In this document: positions 1 to 8,363 of the stretch, piece after piece
How positions within the stretch are numbered: position 1 is the stretch's first letter
How the letters are laid out: each line of letters opens with the position of its first letter
Assembly: GCF_000980885.2 (NCBI RefSeq)
Contig: NZ_LBDA02000017.1
Span: 1 to 46,673, forward strand
DNA from: Streptomyces malaysiense
GTDB taxonomy: Bacteria > Actinomycetota > Actinomycetes > Streptomycetales > Streptomycetaceae
Direction: 5' to 3'
Length of the DNA stretch: 46,673 bases
Notes under the pieces: generated by a model
Database searches by the model: none
What the model saw: the letters and a program-made list of their open reading frames with translations, nothing else
What the model was told of the DNA's origin: nothing
Translations under genes and position numbers: made by a program

Positions 1-66
1 AACGGTTGCGGCATATCGGTGCGGGCCAGTTGATCCAGCCCCGGCGGCATGGGAGAAGATAAGAGG

Positions 67-133
67 GCAGGCACGGTCTTCACTTGTGATCATGGGACTT
101 CGACACTCACATGATCACGCAGACCGTGCCTGC
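67..133. repeat. nested inverted repeat
   Basis: Two dyads lie one inside the other. The outer arms are 13 bases (67-79, gcaggcacggtct, and 121-133) and the inner arms are 9 bases (86-94, gtgatcatg, and 110-118). Both are perfect and share a centre near 100-102. A transcript could fold into a long stem with a small asymmetric bulge. The inner right arm begins with an ATG that opens a short frame (111-314) with no recognisable product. This could be a mobile-element end, a terminator or an operator; the sequence alone does not decide. Confidence 0.6.
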
Positions 134-447
134 AGCCGCATCCGGACCTACCTACAACCGACATGCCGGCCCATCAGCGAATCAACCGCCCAACTCGCGA
201 GCACGCAACGGCCCTGCCGCTCCGCAGGCCTTCACCTTCCACCACTCGTTCGCCCCGGACGGAACTCCGGCCGGGATCAAGGGCATCGGGCCGAAGAGCG
301 ACCAGGTTCCCTGACAGGGGCCCGAACGACCGGCACTGGCCGAAGGCTCGCTCGTGCAGGTGGGAGTGCCGGGCCGGGATGGAGCACCAGGGCATGTGCG
401 GCTCGTCAGGCGTGCGGGCATAGCCACGTCGGCTCCACGAGGGGCAG
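134..447. other. no recognisable gene
   Basis: Open frames exist on both strands, but none has a convincing ribosome site with a recognisable protein. I see nothing else here. Confidence 0.4.
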
Positions 448-786
448 GTGTCGAGAGTGCCGGTGCGGCACGGTCGGCCTCGGGTCAGGGGCGTCGTCGC
501 CGCGGCGGCCGGCATGGTGGTCGCGGCCCTGGTCTGCGCCGCGCCGCAAGTCAGCGCGGCGGCAGGCGAAGGGGCACCACCGGTTCCGGCCGATCGGTTC
601 GGGCTCACTCAGGTCGCCCCTGCCACCGGTACCGCCACGAACTTCGTGATCCCCGTGGCCACGAACGAGGTGGCGGGCGAGCACCACATCCGCGTCCTGC
701 TGCCCGGCGGCTGCCAGGACCACTCTGATCAGCGGTATCCGGTGTTCTACCTGCTGCACGGCGCGCGATCGGGCAGACCGCTCTGA
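448..786 (+). pseudogene. truncated secreted esterase (N-terminal remnant)
   Basis: A GTG start preceded by a GAGGGGCAG-type ribosome site opens 112 codons. Residues 1-37 form an export signal: a basic n-region, an Ala/Val core and a VSAAA-like cleavage site. The mature part contains EHHIRVLLPGGC and then YPVFYLLHGA, the first beta-strands and oxyanion-loop region of the alpha/beta-hydrolase putative esterase (esterase D / Ag85-like) family. Family members run about 200 residues further and carry the GxSxG nucleophile, Asp and His there. Here the frame stops eight residues after the LLHGA motif, so no catalytic triad remains. I infer that a deletion removed the 3' part and that the product is not an active esterase. 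Confidence 0.6.
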
Positions 787-964
787 AATGGCTCCGATGT
801 CACCTTCGACGGCCGCCGCTCCGCGGCCCGCCGGCAACCGTCGCCCCGGTTTCACCGTTCGTTCGGCAGACCCGCCGCCCGCTGCGATCAGTCACCTGAT
901 GAGACGAATGGCCGGTTTGTTTCCGCACAGCGGGGCAGAGGGGCCGGTGAAAGGCGGTGATTTC

Positions 965-1252
965 ATGGACGAGAGGATCCGCAGGTATTTCACCCGCGCC
1001 TCGCTGATGGGACTACTGACCGGAGCTTTGGTCGGCTTCGCGTCGGGAGGAGTCTTCGGTGCCCTGGTGGGCGCGGGAATCGGCTTCGCCCTGGCCGCCG
1101 GCAGCGTCCTGTACTGGGGCGAGCACGGTGGCGCACGCCGCGGCAAGCCGACGGGTGAGGTGCCGTCGGTCCGCTGGGACCAGCGCCTCGTGAGGACGGG
1201 CACGGTACCCGGTCAGAGGACCGGCACCGGTCGGCCCCACCTGCGTCACTGA
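965..1252 (+). CDS. small glycine-rich membrane protein
   Basis: 95 residues. The ATG at 965 has AAAGGCGG about eight bases upstream; the frame is open further upstream without a better site. After a short charged N-terminus (MDERIRRYF), residues about 13-45 form a continuous Gly/Ala/Leu segment with small residues at regular spacing (GALVGFASGGVFGALVGAG). This looks like a glycine-zipper helical hairpin. The C-terminal half is basic and polar (RRGKPTGEV..., ending GRPHLRH) and probably cytoplasmic. I do not recognise a named family. It stands alone between the truncated esterase and the strong hairpin at 1296-1343, which is well placed to end its transcript. Confidence 0.55.
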   Translation: MDERIRRYFTRASLMGLLTGALVGFASGGVFGALVGAGIGFALAAGSVLYWGEHGGARRGKPTGEVPSVRWDQRLVRTGTVPGQRTGTGRPHLRH

Positions 1253-1295
1253 CCTCGCGGGCGACCTGACCGGTACGGCTTCGTGGGTCCAGGGA

Positions 1296-1343
1296 CCTCC
1301 GCTCTTCGCACACGGCTTCCCGGCCGTGTGCGAAGAGCGGAGG
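1296..1343. terminator. strong bidirectional hairpin terminator
   Basis: Perfect 20-base inverted repeat: arms 1296-1315 (cctccgctcttcgcacacgg) and 1324-1343 around an 8-base loop. There is no U-tract, as is usual for Streptomyces terminators. It lies 43 bases after the stop of the small membrane protein. Confidence 0.8.
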
Positions 1344-1375
1344 GACCGCACCGGCGAATGGCCCGGAAGCAGCCG

Positions 1376-1498
1376 ACACGACACGCGGCCTCGCTCGCGG
1401 AACCAGCGGAGCATCAGCACCGCGCGCCGGAACGGACCCAGCGCCCGGGGCAATCCCGGCGGGCCGATCCGTCGGCGGTGGACGGCCATGTCGCGCAG
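1376..1498 (-). pseudogene. IS5-family transposase fragment (N-terminal part)
   Basis: Read on the minus strand, this stretch encodes HRRRIGPP, then RALGPFRRAVLMLRWFRERG. That matches the N-terminal region of a common Streptomyces IS5-family transposase, which I remember as RRRIGTPxGxRALGPFRQAVLxLRWFRER followed by a helix-turn-helix. After the Cys at 1376-1378 the similarity is lost and the frame runs into the hairpin at 1296-1343. No DDE catalytic core is present, so this is a dead remnant. Family assignment is from memory of the motif. Confidence 0.5.
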
Positions 1499-1787
1499 CC
1501 TTGACGGTGTTGGTCTGGGCCAATACCGTCTGCCTCGCACAGAACTCCACACGGCACAACACCATTCATCTTCATCGGAGTTGACGACGCATCCGCTGGT
1601 CGGGGGACGAGAGCCCCGGCCGTCCGCCGTGGGCATGTCCGGCGACGGCAGCCCGGACGCCGGCCGTCGCCACCCGTCGTCGTCATCCAGATCCGCAAGG
1701 GCGCGTGCACTGCCGACCGCCGATGGCGACCACCAGAGGCGGTGCGGCGAACAGACGCGATCATGTCCTTCCCCGGAGGTCAGACCT
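1499..1787. other. upstream region of the glucanase gene
   Basis: No gene recognised. The region must carry the glucanase promoter, but I see no clean -35/-10 pair. A GGAGGT ribosome site at about 1775-1780 precedes the ATG at 1788. Confidence 0.4.
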
Positions 1788-3521
1788 ATGCAATCACTCC
1801 CCGCAGGGGCACAGCGCGGCGGGTGGAAGAGAGCGCTCTCTTTGATTCCCGTCGTCGTGCTGACGGTGGCGTTCAGCGTCACCACGACGCTGAACGCCCA
1901 GGCGGCAGTGCCCTCGGCACCGCCGGGCTTCACACTCACCTGGAGCGACGACTTCAACGGTGCGTCCGGCACCGGCATCGATCAGAACCTGTGGAAGTAC
2001 GACACCGGGCCGGGCGGCAACTTCGGCACCGGCGAGATCGAGACGATGACCAACAGCACCTCGAACGTCTACTACGACGGTCAGGGTCATCTGGTGCTCC
2101 AGGCCCTGCACTCGGGTTCCGACCCCCGCGGCGGGTGGACCTCCGGGCGCGTGGAGACCCAGTCGGCGGGCTTCGGCGCCCCGGCGGGTGGTGTCGTACG
2201 CATCGAGTCCGTCCTCCAGCAGCCCAATGTCTCCACCGCCAACGGGGCGGGCTACTGGCCGGCGTTCTGGATGCTCGGCGCGCCCCTGCGCTCCGGTGTG
2301 ACCTGGCCGAAGTCCGGCGAGGTCGACATCATGGAGGACATCAACGGCCGCAGTTCCGTCTTCAGCACCCTGCACTGCGGTGTGAACCCGGGCGGACCGT
2401 GCAACGAGTCGACCGGCATCGGCTCGGGTGAACGCGCCTGTCCGGGCTGCCAGGCCGGCTTCCACGACTACGCGGCGGAGATCGACCGCTCGGTGTCACC
2501 GGAGCAGATCAGGTTCTACCTCGACGGGAACAACTTCTACACCGTCAGCGCCAACCAGGTGGACGCCACGACCTGGTCCGACGCGGTCGACCATCCCTTC
2601 TTCATCATCTACGACCTGGCGATCGGCGGCGGCTTCCCGGACGCCTTCGGCGGGGGCCCGAACGCGTCCACGGTCTCCGGCGGCAAGCTGGTCATCGACT
2701 CGGTGGCCGTCTACAACAAGGCGCCCGGCTCGGGAGGCGGTGGCGGCGGCGGTTCGGTGAGCGGCCAGACGATCACCGGCCCCGGCGGCAAGTGCGTTGA
2801 TGTCTCGGGTGACGACACCGGCGGCGACGGCACCGCGGTCCAGCTCTGGGACTGCCAGTCGGCGGCCAAGGACCAGCACTGGACCTGGAGCGGACAGACC
2901 CTGCAGACGCTCGGCAAGTGTCTGGACATCGCCGGTGGCAACAGCGCCGCCGGTACGAAGCTGCAGCTCGCCACGTGCAACAGCGGGGGCTACCAGTCCT
3001 GGGTGCGGCAATCCGACGGCTCGCTGCGGAACCCGACGAGCGGCCGGTGCGTCGACTCGCCGTCGGGTGCCACCGCGAACGGCACACGCCTGCAGATCTG
3101 GGACTGCAACGGCTCCGCCGCCCAGAAGTTCGCCATCGGTACCCCGATCTACGGACCGGGCGGCAAGTGCGTGGACGTGGCGGGCGACGACACCGGCGGC
3201 GACGGCACCGCGGTCCAGCTCTGGGACTGCCAGCAGGCCACGTCGCTCGACCAGAAGTGGACCTGGAACGGCCAGACCCTGCGGACGCTCGGCAAGTGCC
3301 TGGACATCGCGGGCGGTGTGAACGCGGCCGGCACAAAGCTCCAGCTGGCCAACTGCAACGGCGGCGGCTACCAGAACTGGGTCGTCAACGCCGACGGATC
3401 GATGTCCAATCCGACCACCGGCCGATGCATCGACTCGCCGTCGGGTGCCACCGCGAACGGCACACGCCTGCAGATCTGGGACTGCAACGGCTCCGCCGCC
3501 CAGAAGTTCTCGCCGGCGTGA
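1788..3521 (+). CDS. secreted GH16 beta-1,3-glucanase with two CBM13 domains
   Basis: 577 residues; ATG at 1788 with GGAGGT 8 bases upstream. Residues 1-42 are a signal peptide (basic KR, hydrophobic core, NAQA-AVPS cleavage). Residues about 48-305 are a GH16 catalytic domain: the signature GEVDIMED gives nucleophile Glu178, Asp180 and acid/base Glu183, with FWML and GGGFP also typical. A Gly-rich linker at about 310-325 leads to two ricin-B/CBM13 lectin domains (about 326-450 and 452-577), each with GGKCVDV/GKCLDIAGG/GRCxDSPSG repeats. The enzyme should cleave beta-1,3- or mixed-linked glucan outside the cell and bind polysaccharide through the lectin modules. A 16-bp palindrome just inside the gene (1827-1842) suggests LacI-family control. 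The two lectin modules share an 80-base identical stretch, evidence of recent duplication or gene conversion. Confidence 0.92.
   Translation: MQSLPAGAQRGGWKRALSLIPVVVLTVAFSVTTTLNAQAAVPSAPPGFTLTWSDDFNGASGTGIDQNLWKYDTGPGGNFGTGEIETMTNSTSNVYYDGQGHLVLQALHSGSDPRGGWTSGRVETQSAGFGAPAGGVVRIESVLQQPNVSTANGAGYWPAFWMLGAPLRSGVTWPKSGEVDIMEDINGRSSVFSTLHCGVNPGGPCNESTGIGSGERACPGCQAGFHDYAAEIDRSVSPEQIRFYLDGNNFYTVSANQVDATTWSDAVDHPFFIIYDLAIGGGFPDAFGGGPNASTVSGGKLVIDSVAVYNKAPGSGGGGGGGSVSGQTITGPGGKCVDVSGDDTGGDGTAVQLWDCQSAAKDQHWTWSGQTLQTLGKCLDIAGGNSAAGTKLQLATCNSGGYQSWVRQSDGSLRNPTSGRCVDSPSGATANGTRLQIWDCNGSAAQKFAIGTPIYGPGGKCVDVAGDDTGGDGTAVQLWDCQQATSLDQKWTWNGQTLRTLGKCLDIAGGVNAAGTKLQLANCNGGGYQNWVVNADGSMSNPTTGRCIDSPSGATANGTRLQIWDCNGSAAQKFSPA
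1827..1842. promoter_or_regulatory. perfect 16-bp palindrome, CebR-like operator candidate
   Basis: aagagagcgctctctt is fully self-complementary and lies in codons 14-19 of the glucanase signal peptide. Its core GAGCGCTC matches the centre of the CebR box (TGGGAGCGCTCCCA) that represses cellulose and glucan genes in Streptomyces. Binding here would block early elongation. Operator function is inferred. Confidence 0.5.
2774..3521 (+). repeat. tandem 378-bp duplication encoding the two CBM13 modules
   Basis: The second module repeats the first at a 378-base (126-codon) offset. The longest identical block that I found by eye is 80 bases (3052-3131 and 3430-3509). A second block of about 48 bases, starting gacgacaccggcggcgacgg, occurs near 2811 and 3189. 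Confidence 0.85.
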
Positions 3522-3558
3522 GCACGCGCGATCCTGCCTGAAACGCGACAGGGGGCGT

Positions 3559-3592
3559 CGAAGGGCCGCACCTCGACCGGTGCGGCCCTTCG
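3559..3592. terminator. hairpin terminator after the glucanase gene
   Basis: Perfect 14-base arms (cgaagggccgcacc at 3559-3572 and its complement at 3579-3592) around a 6-base loop, 38 bases after the glucanase stop. Confidence 0.85.
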
Positions 3593-4064
3593 GTATCTCG
3601 CCGCCGCGCGGACGACCCGCGCTGTCTTTGTCCGCACCGCCGGCTCGCCGGGATCCGCCCCCGCCGACCGCACCCGGGGCAGGCACCACTGGAGAGCGCG
3701 GTCTTCTTCCCCTCGGTCCCGGCCGACGACCGAGGCGACGCACAGGCCGCGGTGTCGGACACGGACGGAGTTCGTTCCGGTACCGAAGCGGTCGCGGACC
3801 GGCCTCGGTTCACCTTCGGTTGGATCACGGAACGAACTCGATGTTCCGGGTGACGTGCCGCCATCCGGCGGAAGAGCCCTGCTCATGGGGAGATCTGTCC
3901 TGGAATCGATGTTTGAGGCAGGGTGATTCGCGCCCTCAAGCCGCGGTCGGGGTGTTGACCTGGGCTCCTCAACCGGAATGACGCGGTCGTGACAAGCCTC
4001 TAATCTCTGCGCTGGCCGGATCCGGTTCACGGACGGTCCGAACATCGATCCCAGGGGGGTTCTC
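3593..4064. other. intergenic region, no recognisable gene
   Basis: I find no supported gene. A TTGACC at 3955-3960 could be a -35 element for the DUF805 gene, but no convincing -10 follows at the right spacing. Confidence 0.4.
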
Positions 4065-4430
4065 ATGAGCTGGTTCATTGCCGCGCTCAAGAAGTACGCG
4101 GTCTTCAGCGGACGTGCGCGCCGCAAGGAGTACTGGCTGTACGTGCTGTTCATGTACATCATCTTCGCCGTGCTGGGCATCGTCGCCGGTGCGAGCCACG
4201 CGTCGGCCGTCTTCGCCCTCATGGGCGTCGCCTACCTCGGCTTCCTGCTGCCGACCTGGGGCGTGAGCGTGCGTCGACTGCACGACACGGGGCGCTCCGG
4301 CTGGTGGATCCTGTTCGGGATGGTCCCGCTCGTCGGCGGTATCACCCTGCTGGTCTTCTTCTGCACGGACGGCGACGCGGGCGCCAACAAGTACGGCCCG
4401 AACCCCAAGGAGGTCCAGGCGTTCGCCTGA
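4065..4430 (+). CDS. DUF805 family membrane protein
   Basis: 121 residues, the usual size of the DUF805 (YhaH-like) family. The ATG at 4065 has a GGGGGG-type ribosome site just upstream. Family landmarks are present: FSGRARRKEYW near residues 15-25, then three or four hydrophobic segments (about 25-45, 50-67, 82-102), and the loop VRRLHDTGRSGWW (about 70-83). The C-terminus (DGDAGANKYGPNPK) is the characteristic cytoplasmic end. The molecular role of the family is not known. It is monocistronic; its stop codon lies inside the hairpin at 4415-4438. Confidence 0.9.
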   Translation: MSWFIAALKKYAVFSGRARRKEYWLYVLFMYIIFAVLGIVAGASHASAVFALMGVAYLGFLLPTWGVSVRRLHDTGRSGWWILFGMVPLVGGITLLVFFCTDGDAGANKYGPNPKEVQAFA

Positions 4431-4438
4431 ACGCCTGG
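4415..4438. terminator. hairpin overlapping the DUF805 stop codon
   Basis: Arms ccaggcgttc (4415-4424) and gaacgcctgg (4429-4438) with a 4-base loop. The stop codon TGA (4428-4430) is inside the structure. Confidence 0.6.
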
Positions 4439-4733
4439 TGCACGGGACCAGGATCCCGGAGGGAACCGGTGTCCGCGAACGGCTGCCGGTGTCCCGCCGC
4501 GGGGTGGCCTCCCGAAGGTCGACCAGTGGGCCGGTGGCTCGGTCAGGCGCTCACGCCACCGCCACCGGTCCGTGCTGGCCGGGGCTCAGTAGCGGATCCG
4601 GCCGGCTCGGGCCGGTCGTAGCCGATGCCGCACGCGTACCCGGGACGGCCGCCCCGGTGGTCCGCGAACCGGAGTGGCGTTCGCCGAACCCGGTCATGCC
4701 GACGGCGTGAGCGTCTCCGTTCACGTACACGTT
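4439..4733. other. no recognisable gene
   Basis: Short frames on both strands have Streptomyces-like third-position GC but no recognisable motif. They may be remnants; I cannot support any as a gene. Confidence 0.35.
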
Positions 4734-4771
4734 CATGAGGGCCCTGCCGGTCGTCCGGCAGGGCCCTCATG
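4734..4771. terminator. strong hairpin terminator
   Basis: Perfect 17-base arms (catgagggccctgccgg, 4734-4750, and complement 4755-4771) around the loop tcgt. It separates the DUF805 region from the 5006-8363 pair, although no intact gene abuts it. Confidence 0.8.
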
Positions 4772-5005
4772 GTCGAAGCGCCGGTCCGGTGGCGGTCCTC
4801 CGCTCGCAGGGCCGCTCGGACGCTCTCCCCGTCCACTTCTGCCGGGGCCGTCCGAGCGCGTTCCCCGCCGGCCCGATCCGCCACGGCGGGCCGGCGGGCA
4901 AGGAGCACGCCGCCGAGGGGGTCGTGCCGGCCGCCGCGCGAGGAAATGACAGGTTCTTGGCCGGCCGGGGCGCATAGAGGCCGGTCATCGGGCAATGCGC
5001 GAGTC

Positions 5006-6589
5006 GTGACACGCATTGTGATCGTCTTCCTTACTCTGATCGCCGCGACCGTGAGCGCCGCGATGGCCGTCGGAAGCTCGCCCTATTGGTGGTTCGTGGC
5101 CGTTCCCCTGATGTTCCTGGGCGTGCTGGGCGGCTGGGACCTGGTCCAGCGAAAGCACTCGGTGCTGCGCAACTACCCCGTCCTCGGCCATGCCCGCTTC
5201 CTGCTGGAGCGAATACGGCCGGAGCTCCAGCAGTACTTCATCGAGCGGAACTTCGACGGCCGCCCCTTCGACCGGGACGTGCGCAGCATCGTCTACGAGC
5301 GCGCCAAGGGCACGGACGCGGAGGAGCCGTACGGCACCGAGCGCGACGTGTACCGGCCGGGCTACGAGTTCCTGGTTCCGTCGATGGCGCCGTGCCCGGT
5401 GCCGACGACCGCGCCGCGCGTGCGGATCGGCGGGCCGGACTGCGCCCGGCCCTACGACATGGCCCTGCTGAACGTGTCGGCGATGAGCTTCGGCTCGCTG
5501 TCGGCCAACGCGGTCCTGGCGCTCAACGGCGGCGCCGCGGCGGGGAATTTCGCCCAGGACACCGGCGAGGGCGGGCTGTCGGAGTACCACCTGCGTCCCG
5601 GCGGCGACCTGGTGTGGGAGATCGGCACCGGGTACTTCGGCTGCCGCACCCCGGACGGGGACTTCGACGCGGCGGAGTTCGCCGGCAAGGCGGCGCACGA
5701 CCAGGTCAAGTGCGTGTCGCTGAAGCTGTCCCAGGGCGCGAAGCCCGGCATCGGCGGGGTGCTCCCGGGGGCCAAGGTGAACGCCGAGATCGCCCGTGTC
5801 CGGGGCGTGCCCCAGGGCCGGACGGTCGTTTCCCCGCCGTACCACCGGGTGTTCTCCACCCCGCGTGAACTCGTGCGCTTCGTCGCCCGCATGCGCGAGC
5901 TGTCCGGTGGCAAACCCGCCGGGTTCAAGCTGTGCGTGGGCTCGCGCCGGCAGTTCCTGGCCGTGTGCAAGGCCATGCTGGAGGAGGGCACGGCGCCCGA
6001 CTTCATCGTGGTGGACGGCGCGGAAGGCGGCACCGGCGCGGCGCCGCTCGAGTTCGCCGACCACATGGGCACCCCACTCACCGAGGGACTGCTCACGGTG
6101 CACAACGCCCTCGTGGGGGCGGGCCTGCGCGACCGGATCAGGATCGGGGCGAGCGGCAAGATCGCCACGGGTACCGATCTCGTCAAGCGCATGGTCCAGG
6201 GCGCCGACTACGGCAACGCGGCGCGCGCGATGATGTTCGCCGTGGGCTGCATCCAGGCGCAGAGGTGCCACACCAACGCCTGCCCCACCGGCGTCGCCAC
6301 CCAGGACCCCCGCCGGGCCCGCGCCCTCGACGTCCCTGACAAGACGGCACGCGTCCAGCGCTTCCAGGAAGCGACCGTGGCCGGCGCGCTGCAGCTCATG
6401 GCATCCATGGGTGTCACGGATCCCGCCCAACTGCGTCCGCACATGCTCCGTCGACGCGTCGACCCGCTCACCCAGCGCTCCTACGCGGAGCTGTACGAGT
6501 GGCTGGAGCCCGGCCAGTTGCTCGCCGAGCCGCCGGCCTCGTGGGCGGCGGACTGGAAGAGCGCCGACCCCGACCGATTCACCGTCTGA
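5006..6589 (+). CDS. FMN-binding glutamate synthase family protein
   Basis: 527 residues from the GTG at 5006. The frame is open further upstream, but the product begins sensibly with MTRIVIVFLT, a transmembrane segment pair (about 1-45). The rest is a stand-alone Glu_synthase (GltB central/FMN) domain: FGSLSANAV, DTGEGGLSEYH, GTGYFGC, KLSQGAKPGIGG, then FIVVDGAEGGTGAAP and IGASGKIATGTD, which form the FMN phosphate barrel. Cys415, Cys421 and Cys426 (CIQAQRCHTNAC) match the 3Fe-4S ligands of glutamate synthase. There is no glutaminase domain, so ammonia transfer from glutamine is not expected. The electron donor and real substrate are unknown for this membrane-anchored subgroup. It lies 16 bases upstream of a PoxB-like gene and is probably co-transcribed. 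Confidence 0.88.
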   Translation: MTRIVIVFLTLIAATVSAAMAVGSSPYWWFVAVPLMFLGVLGGWDLVQRKHSVLRNYPVLGHARFLLERIRPELQQYFIERNFDGRPFDRDVRSIVYERAKGTDAEEPYGTERDVYRPGYEFLVPSMAPCPVPTTAPRVRIGGPDCARPYDMALLNVSAMSFGSLSANAVLALNGGAAAGNFAQDTGEGGLSEYHLRPGGDLVWEIGTGYFGCRTPDGDFDAAEFAGKAAHDQVKCVSLKLSQGAKPGIGGVLPGAKVNAEIARVRGVPQGRTVVSPPYHRVFSTPRELVRFVARMRELSGGKPAGFKLCVGSRRQFLAVCKAMLEEGTAPDFIVVDGAEGGTGAAPLEFADHMGTPLTEGLLTVHNALVGAGLRDRIRIGASGKIATGTDLVKRMVQGADYGNAARAMMFAVGCIQAQRCHTNACPTGVATQDPRRARALDVPDKTARVQRFQEATVAGALQLMASMGVTDPAQLRPHMLRRRVDPLTQRSYAELYEWLEPGQLLAEPPASWAADWKSADPDRFTV

Positions 6590-6605
6590 GACCCGGAGGA
6601 CCCAC

Positions 6606-8363
6606 ATGTCCCGTACCGTTGCCCGCGCCATCGTGGACGCGCTGAGCGAACTCGGCGTGCGCCAGGTGTTCGGCGTCGTCGGAGACGCGCTCAATCCCCT
6701 GACCGACGCCATCCGCAGCACCGAGAGCCTGGAGTGGGTGGGCTGCCGGCACGAGGAGGCGGCGGCCTTCGCCGCCGGCGCCCAGTCCCAGCTCACCGGA
6801 AACCTCGGCGTGTGCATGGGCACCGTCGGACCTGGTTCCGTCCATCTCCTCAACGGGCTGTACGACGCCGCCAAGAGCCACGCCCCGGTCCTGGCCATCG
6901 CCGGTCAGGTGCCGCTCGCCGAACTCGGCAGCGACTACTTCCAGGAGGTCGACAACGACGCCCTCTTCAGCGACGTGGCCGTCTTCCGCGCCACCATCAC
7001 CTCGCCCGACCAACTGCCGCAGATGCTGGAGACGGCGGTGCGCAACGCCCTCGGCCGCAAGGGAGTCGCCGTCCTCAGCGTGCCGGGCGACATGGGAGAG
7101 CGCGAGCTGACGGACGACCGGCCCGCCCGGTTCTCCCTGACCCCTGCGGTGAGCCGGCCGGAGGGTTCGGCCGGCCGGCGCGCCGCGGAACTCCTCGACC
7201 GGTCCGAGCGCGTCACCCTGCTCGTGGGGGAAGGAGCGCGTGCCGCCCGCGAGGACGTCCTCGCCCTCGCCGACCGTCTGGCGGCGCCGATGGTGCTCAC
7301 GCTGAAGGCGAAGGCGGGTTTCGAGGGCGACCACAACCCCTTCCAGGTCGGTCAGACCGGCCTGATCGGCAACCCCGCCGCAGCGGCGGCCCTCCAGGAC
7401 GCGGACACCCTTCTGCTGCTCGGCACCGACTTCCCCTACCGGGACTGGTACCCCGAGGGCAGGACGGTGATCCAGGTCGACACCGAGGCCACTCACATCG
7501 GACGCCGGGTGCCGGTCGACGTCGGGCTCGTGGGCGACACCGGCGCCACCGTACGCGACCTCCTGGACCACCTTGCCACCGCGCCCGGAGGCGAACGTGA
7601 CCGTTCGCACCTGGACAAGGCGCGCGAACGCTTCGACCAGTGGCGCGCCGGCCAGGCCCGGCTCGCCGACCCCGCTCATGACGAAGGCATCGTGGGGCGG
7701 CTCCGCTCCGCGCTGGACAACCGCGCCCACGACATCAGGCCCGAGGTGCTGGCCGCAGCGGTGGACCGGGCCGCCGCCGACGACGCCGTCTTCACCTCCG
7801 ACACGGGCATGGCCACGGTGTGCCTCTCCCGCTTCGTCGAGATGCGCGGTGAGCGGCGCCTCATCGGTTCGTACAACCTCGGTTCGATGGCCAACGCCAT
7901 GCCGCAGGCCCTGGGCGCCCAGTGCCTGGACCGTGAGCGCCAGGTCGTGGCCTTCTGCGGCGACGGCGGGCTGAGCATGCTCCTCGGCGACCTCATGACC
8001 CTCAAGACCCACCGCCTGCCCGTCAAGCTCGTCGTCTTCGACAACCGCCGTCTGGGGATGGTGAAACTCGAACAGGAGCAGGCCGGTCTGCCCGAGTTCG
8101 GCACCGTGCTCGACAACCCCGACTTCGCCGCCGTGGCGGAGGCCATGGGCATCACGGGCATCCGCGTGACGGACCCGTCGGAAGTGGAGAACGCGGTGCG
8201 ACGGGCATTCCGCAGTCCGGGCCCGGTCCTGCTCGACGTCCTGACCAACCCCGACGAGGTCGCCGTTCCGGCCAAGCCGACCGTCGAACAGGGCTGGGGA
8301 TTCGCGGTGGCCAAGGTGAAGGAGGTCGTACGCAGCCACGGAGACAACACCGGCGGCCACTGA
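6606..8363 (+). CDS. poxB: PoxB-like TPP-dependent pyruvate dehydrogenase/oxidase
   Basis: 585 residues; ATG at 6606 behind CCCGGAGGACCCAC. Three-domain pyruvate oxidase layout: Pyr domain (1-180) with VGDALNPL and RHEEAAAFAAG, where Glu50 is the cofactor-activating glutamate; central FAD-type domain (about 190-330); PP domain (about 380-550) with the TPP/Mg motif from Gly452-Asp453-Gly454 to Asn480. The family oxidatively decarboxylates pyruvate to acetate and CO2, feeding electrons to quinone. The C-terminal tail (VEQGWGFAVAKVKEVV) resembles the lipid-binding end of E. coli PoxB but is shorter. It follows the glutamate-synthase-like gene by 16 bases. A paralogue lies at 26952-28781. Other TPP decarboxylases (sulfoacetaldehyde or acetolactate type) are less likely. 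Confidence 0.85.
   Translation: MSRTVARAIVDALSELGVRQVFGVVGDALNPLTDAIRSTESLEWVGCRHEEAAAFAAGAQSQLTGNLGVCMGTVGPGSVHLLNGLYDAAKSHAPVLAIAGQVPLAELGSDYFQEVDNDALFSDVAVFRATITSPDQLPQMLETAVRNALGRKGVAVLSVPGDMGERELTDDRPARFSLTPAVSRPEGSAGRRAAELLDRSERVTLLVGEGARAAREDVLALADRLAAPMVLTLKAKAGFEGDHNPFQVGQTGLIGNPAAAAALQDADTLLLLGTDFPYRDWYPEGRTVIQVDTEATHIGRRVPVDVGLVGDTGATVRDLLDHLATAPGGERDRSHLDKARERFDQWRAGQARLADPAHDEGIVGRLRSALDNRAHDIRPEVLAAAVDRAAADDAVFTSDTGMATVCLSRFVEMRGERRLIGSYNLGSMANAMPQALGAQCLDRERQVVAFCGDGGLSMLLGDLMTLKTHRLPVKLVVFDNRRLGMVKLEQEQAGLPEFGTVLDNPDFAAVAEAMGITGIRVTDPSEVENAVRRAFRSPGPVLLDVLTNPDEVAVPAKPTVEQGWGFAVAKVKEVVRSHGDNTGGH

Noticed and set aside
4769..5005. Upstream extension of the glutamate-synthase-like frame
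   Set aside because: The extra residues are Arg/Ser/Pro-rich and the frame overlaps the hairpin at 4734-4771; the GTG at 5006 starts a sensible transmembrane protein.
4985..6898. 637-codon minus-strand open frame over the glutamate-synthase-like and PoxB-like genes
   Set aside because: It is the antisense of two recognised genes; high GC keeps the opposite frame open. The product is Arg/Gly/Ala-rich with no domain.
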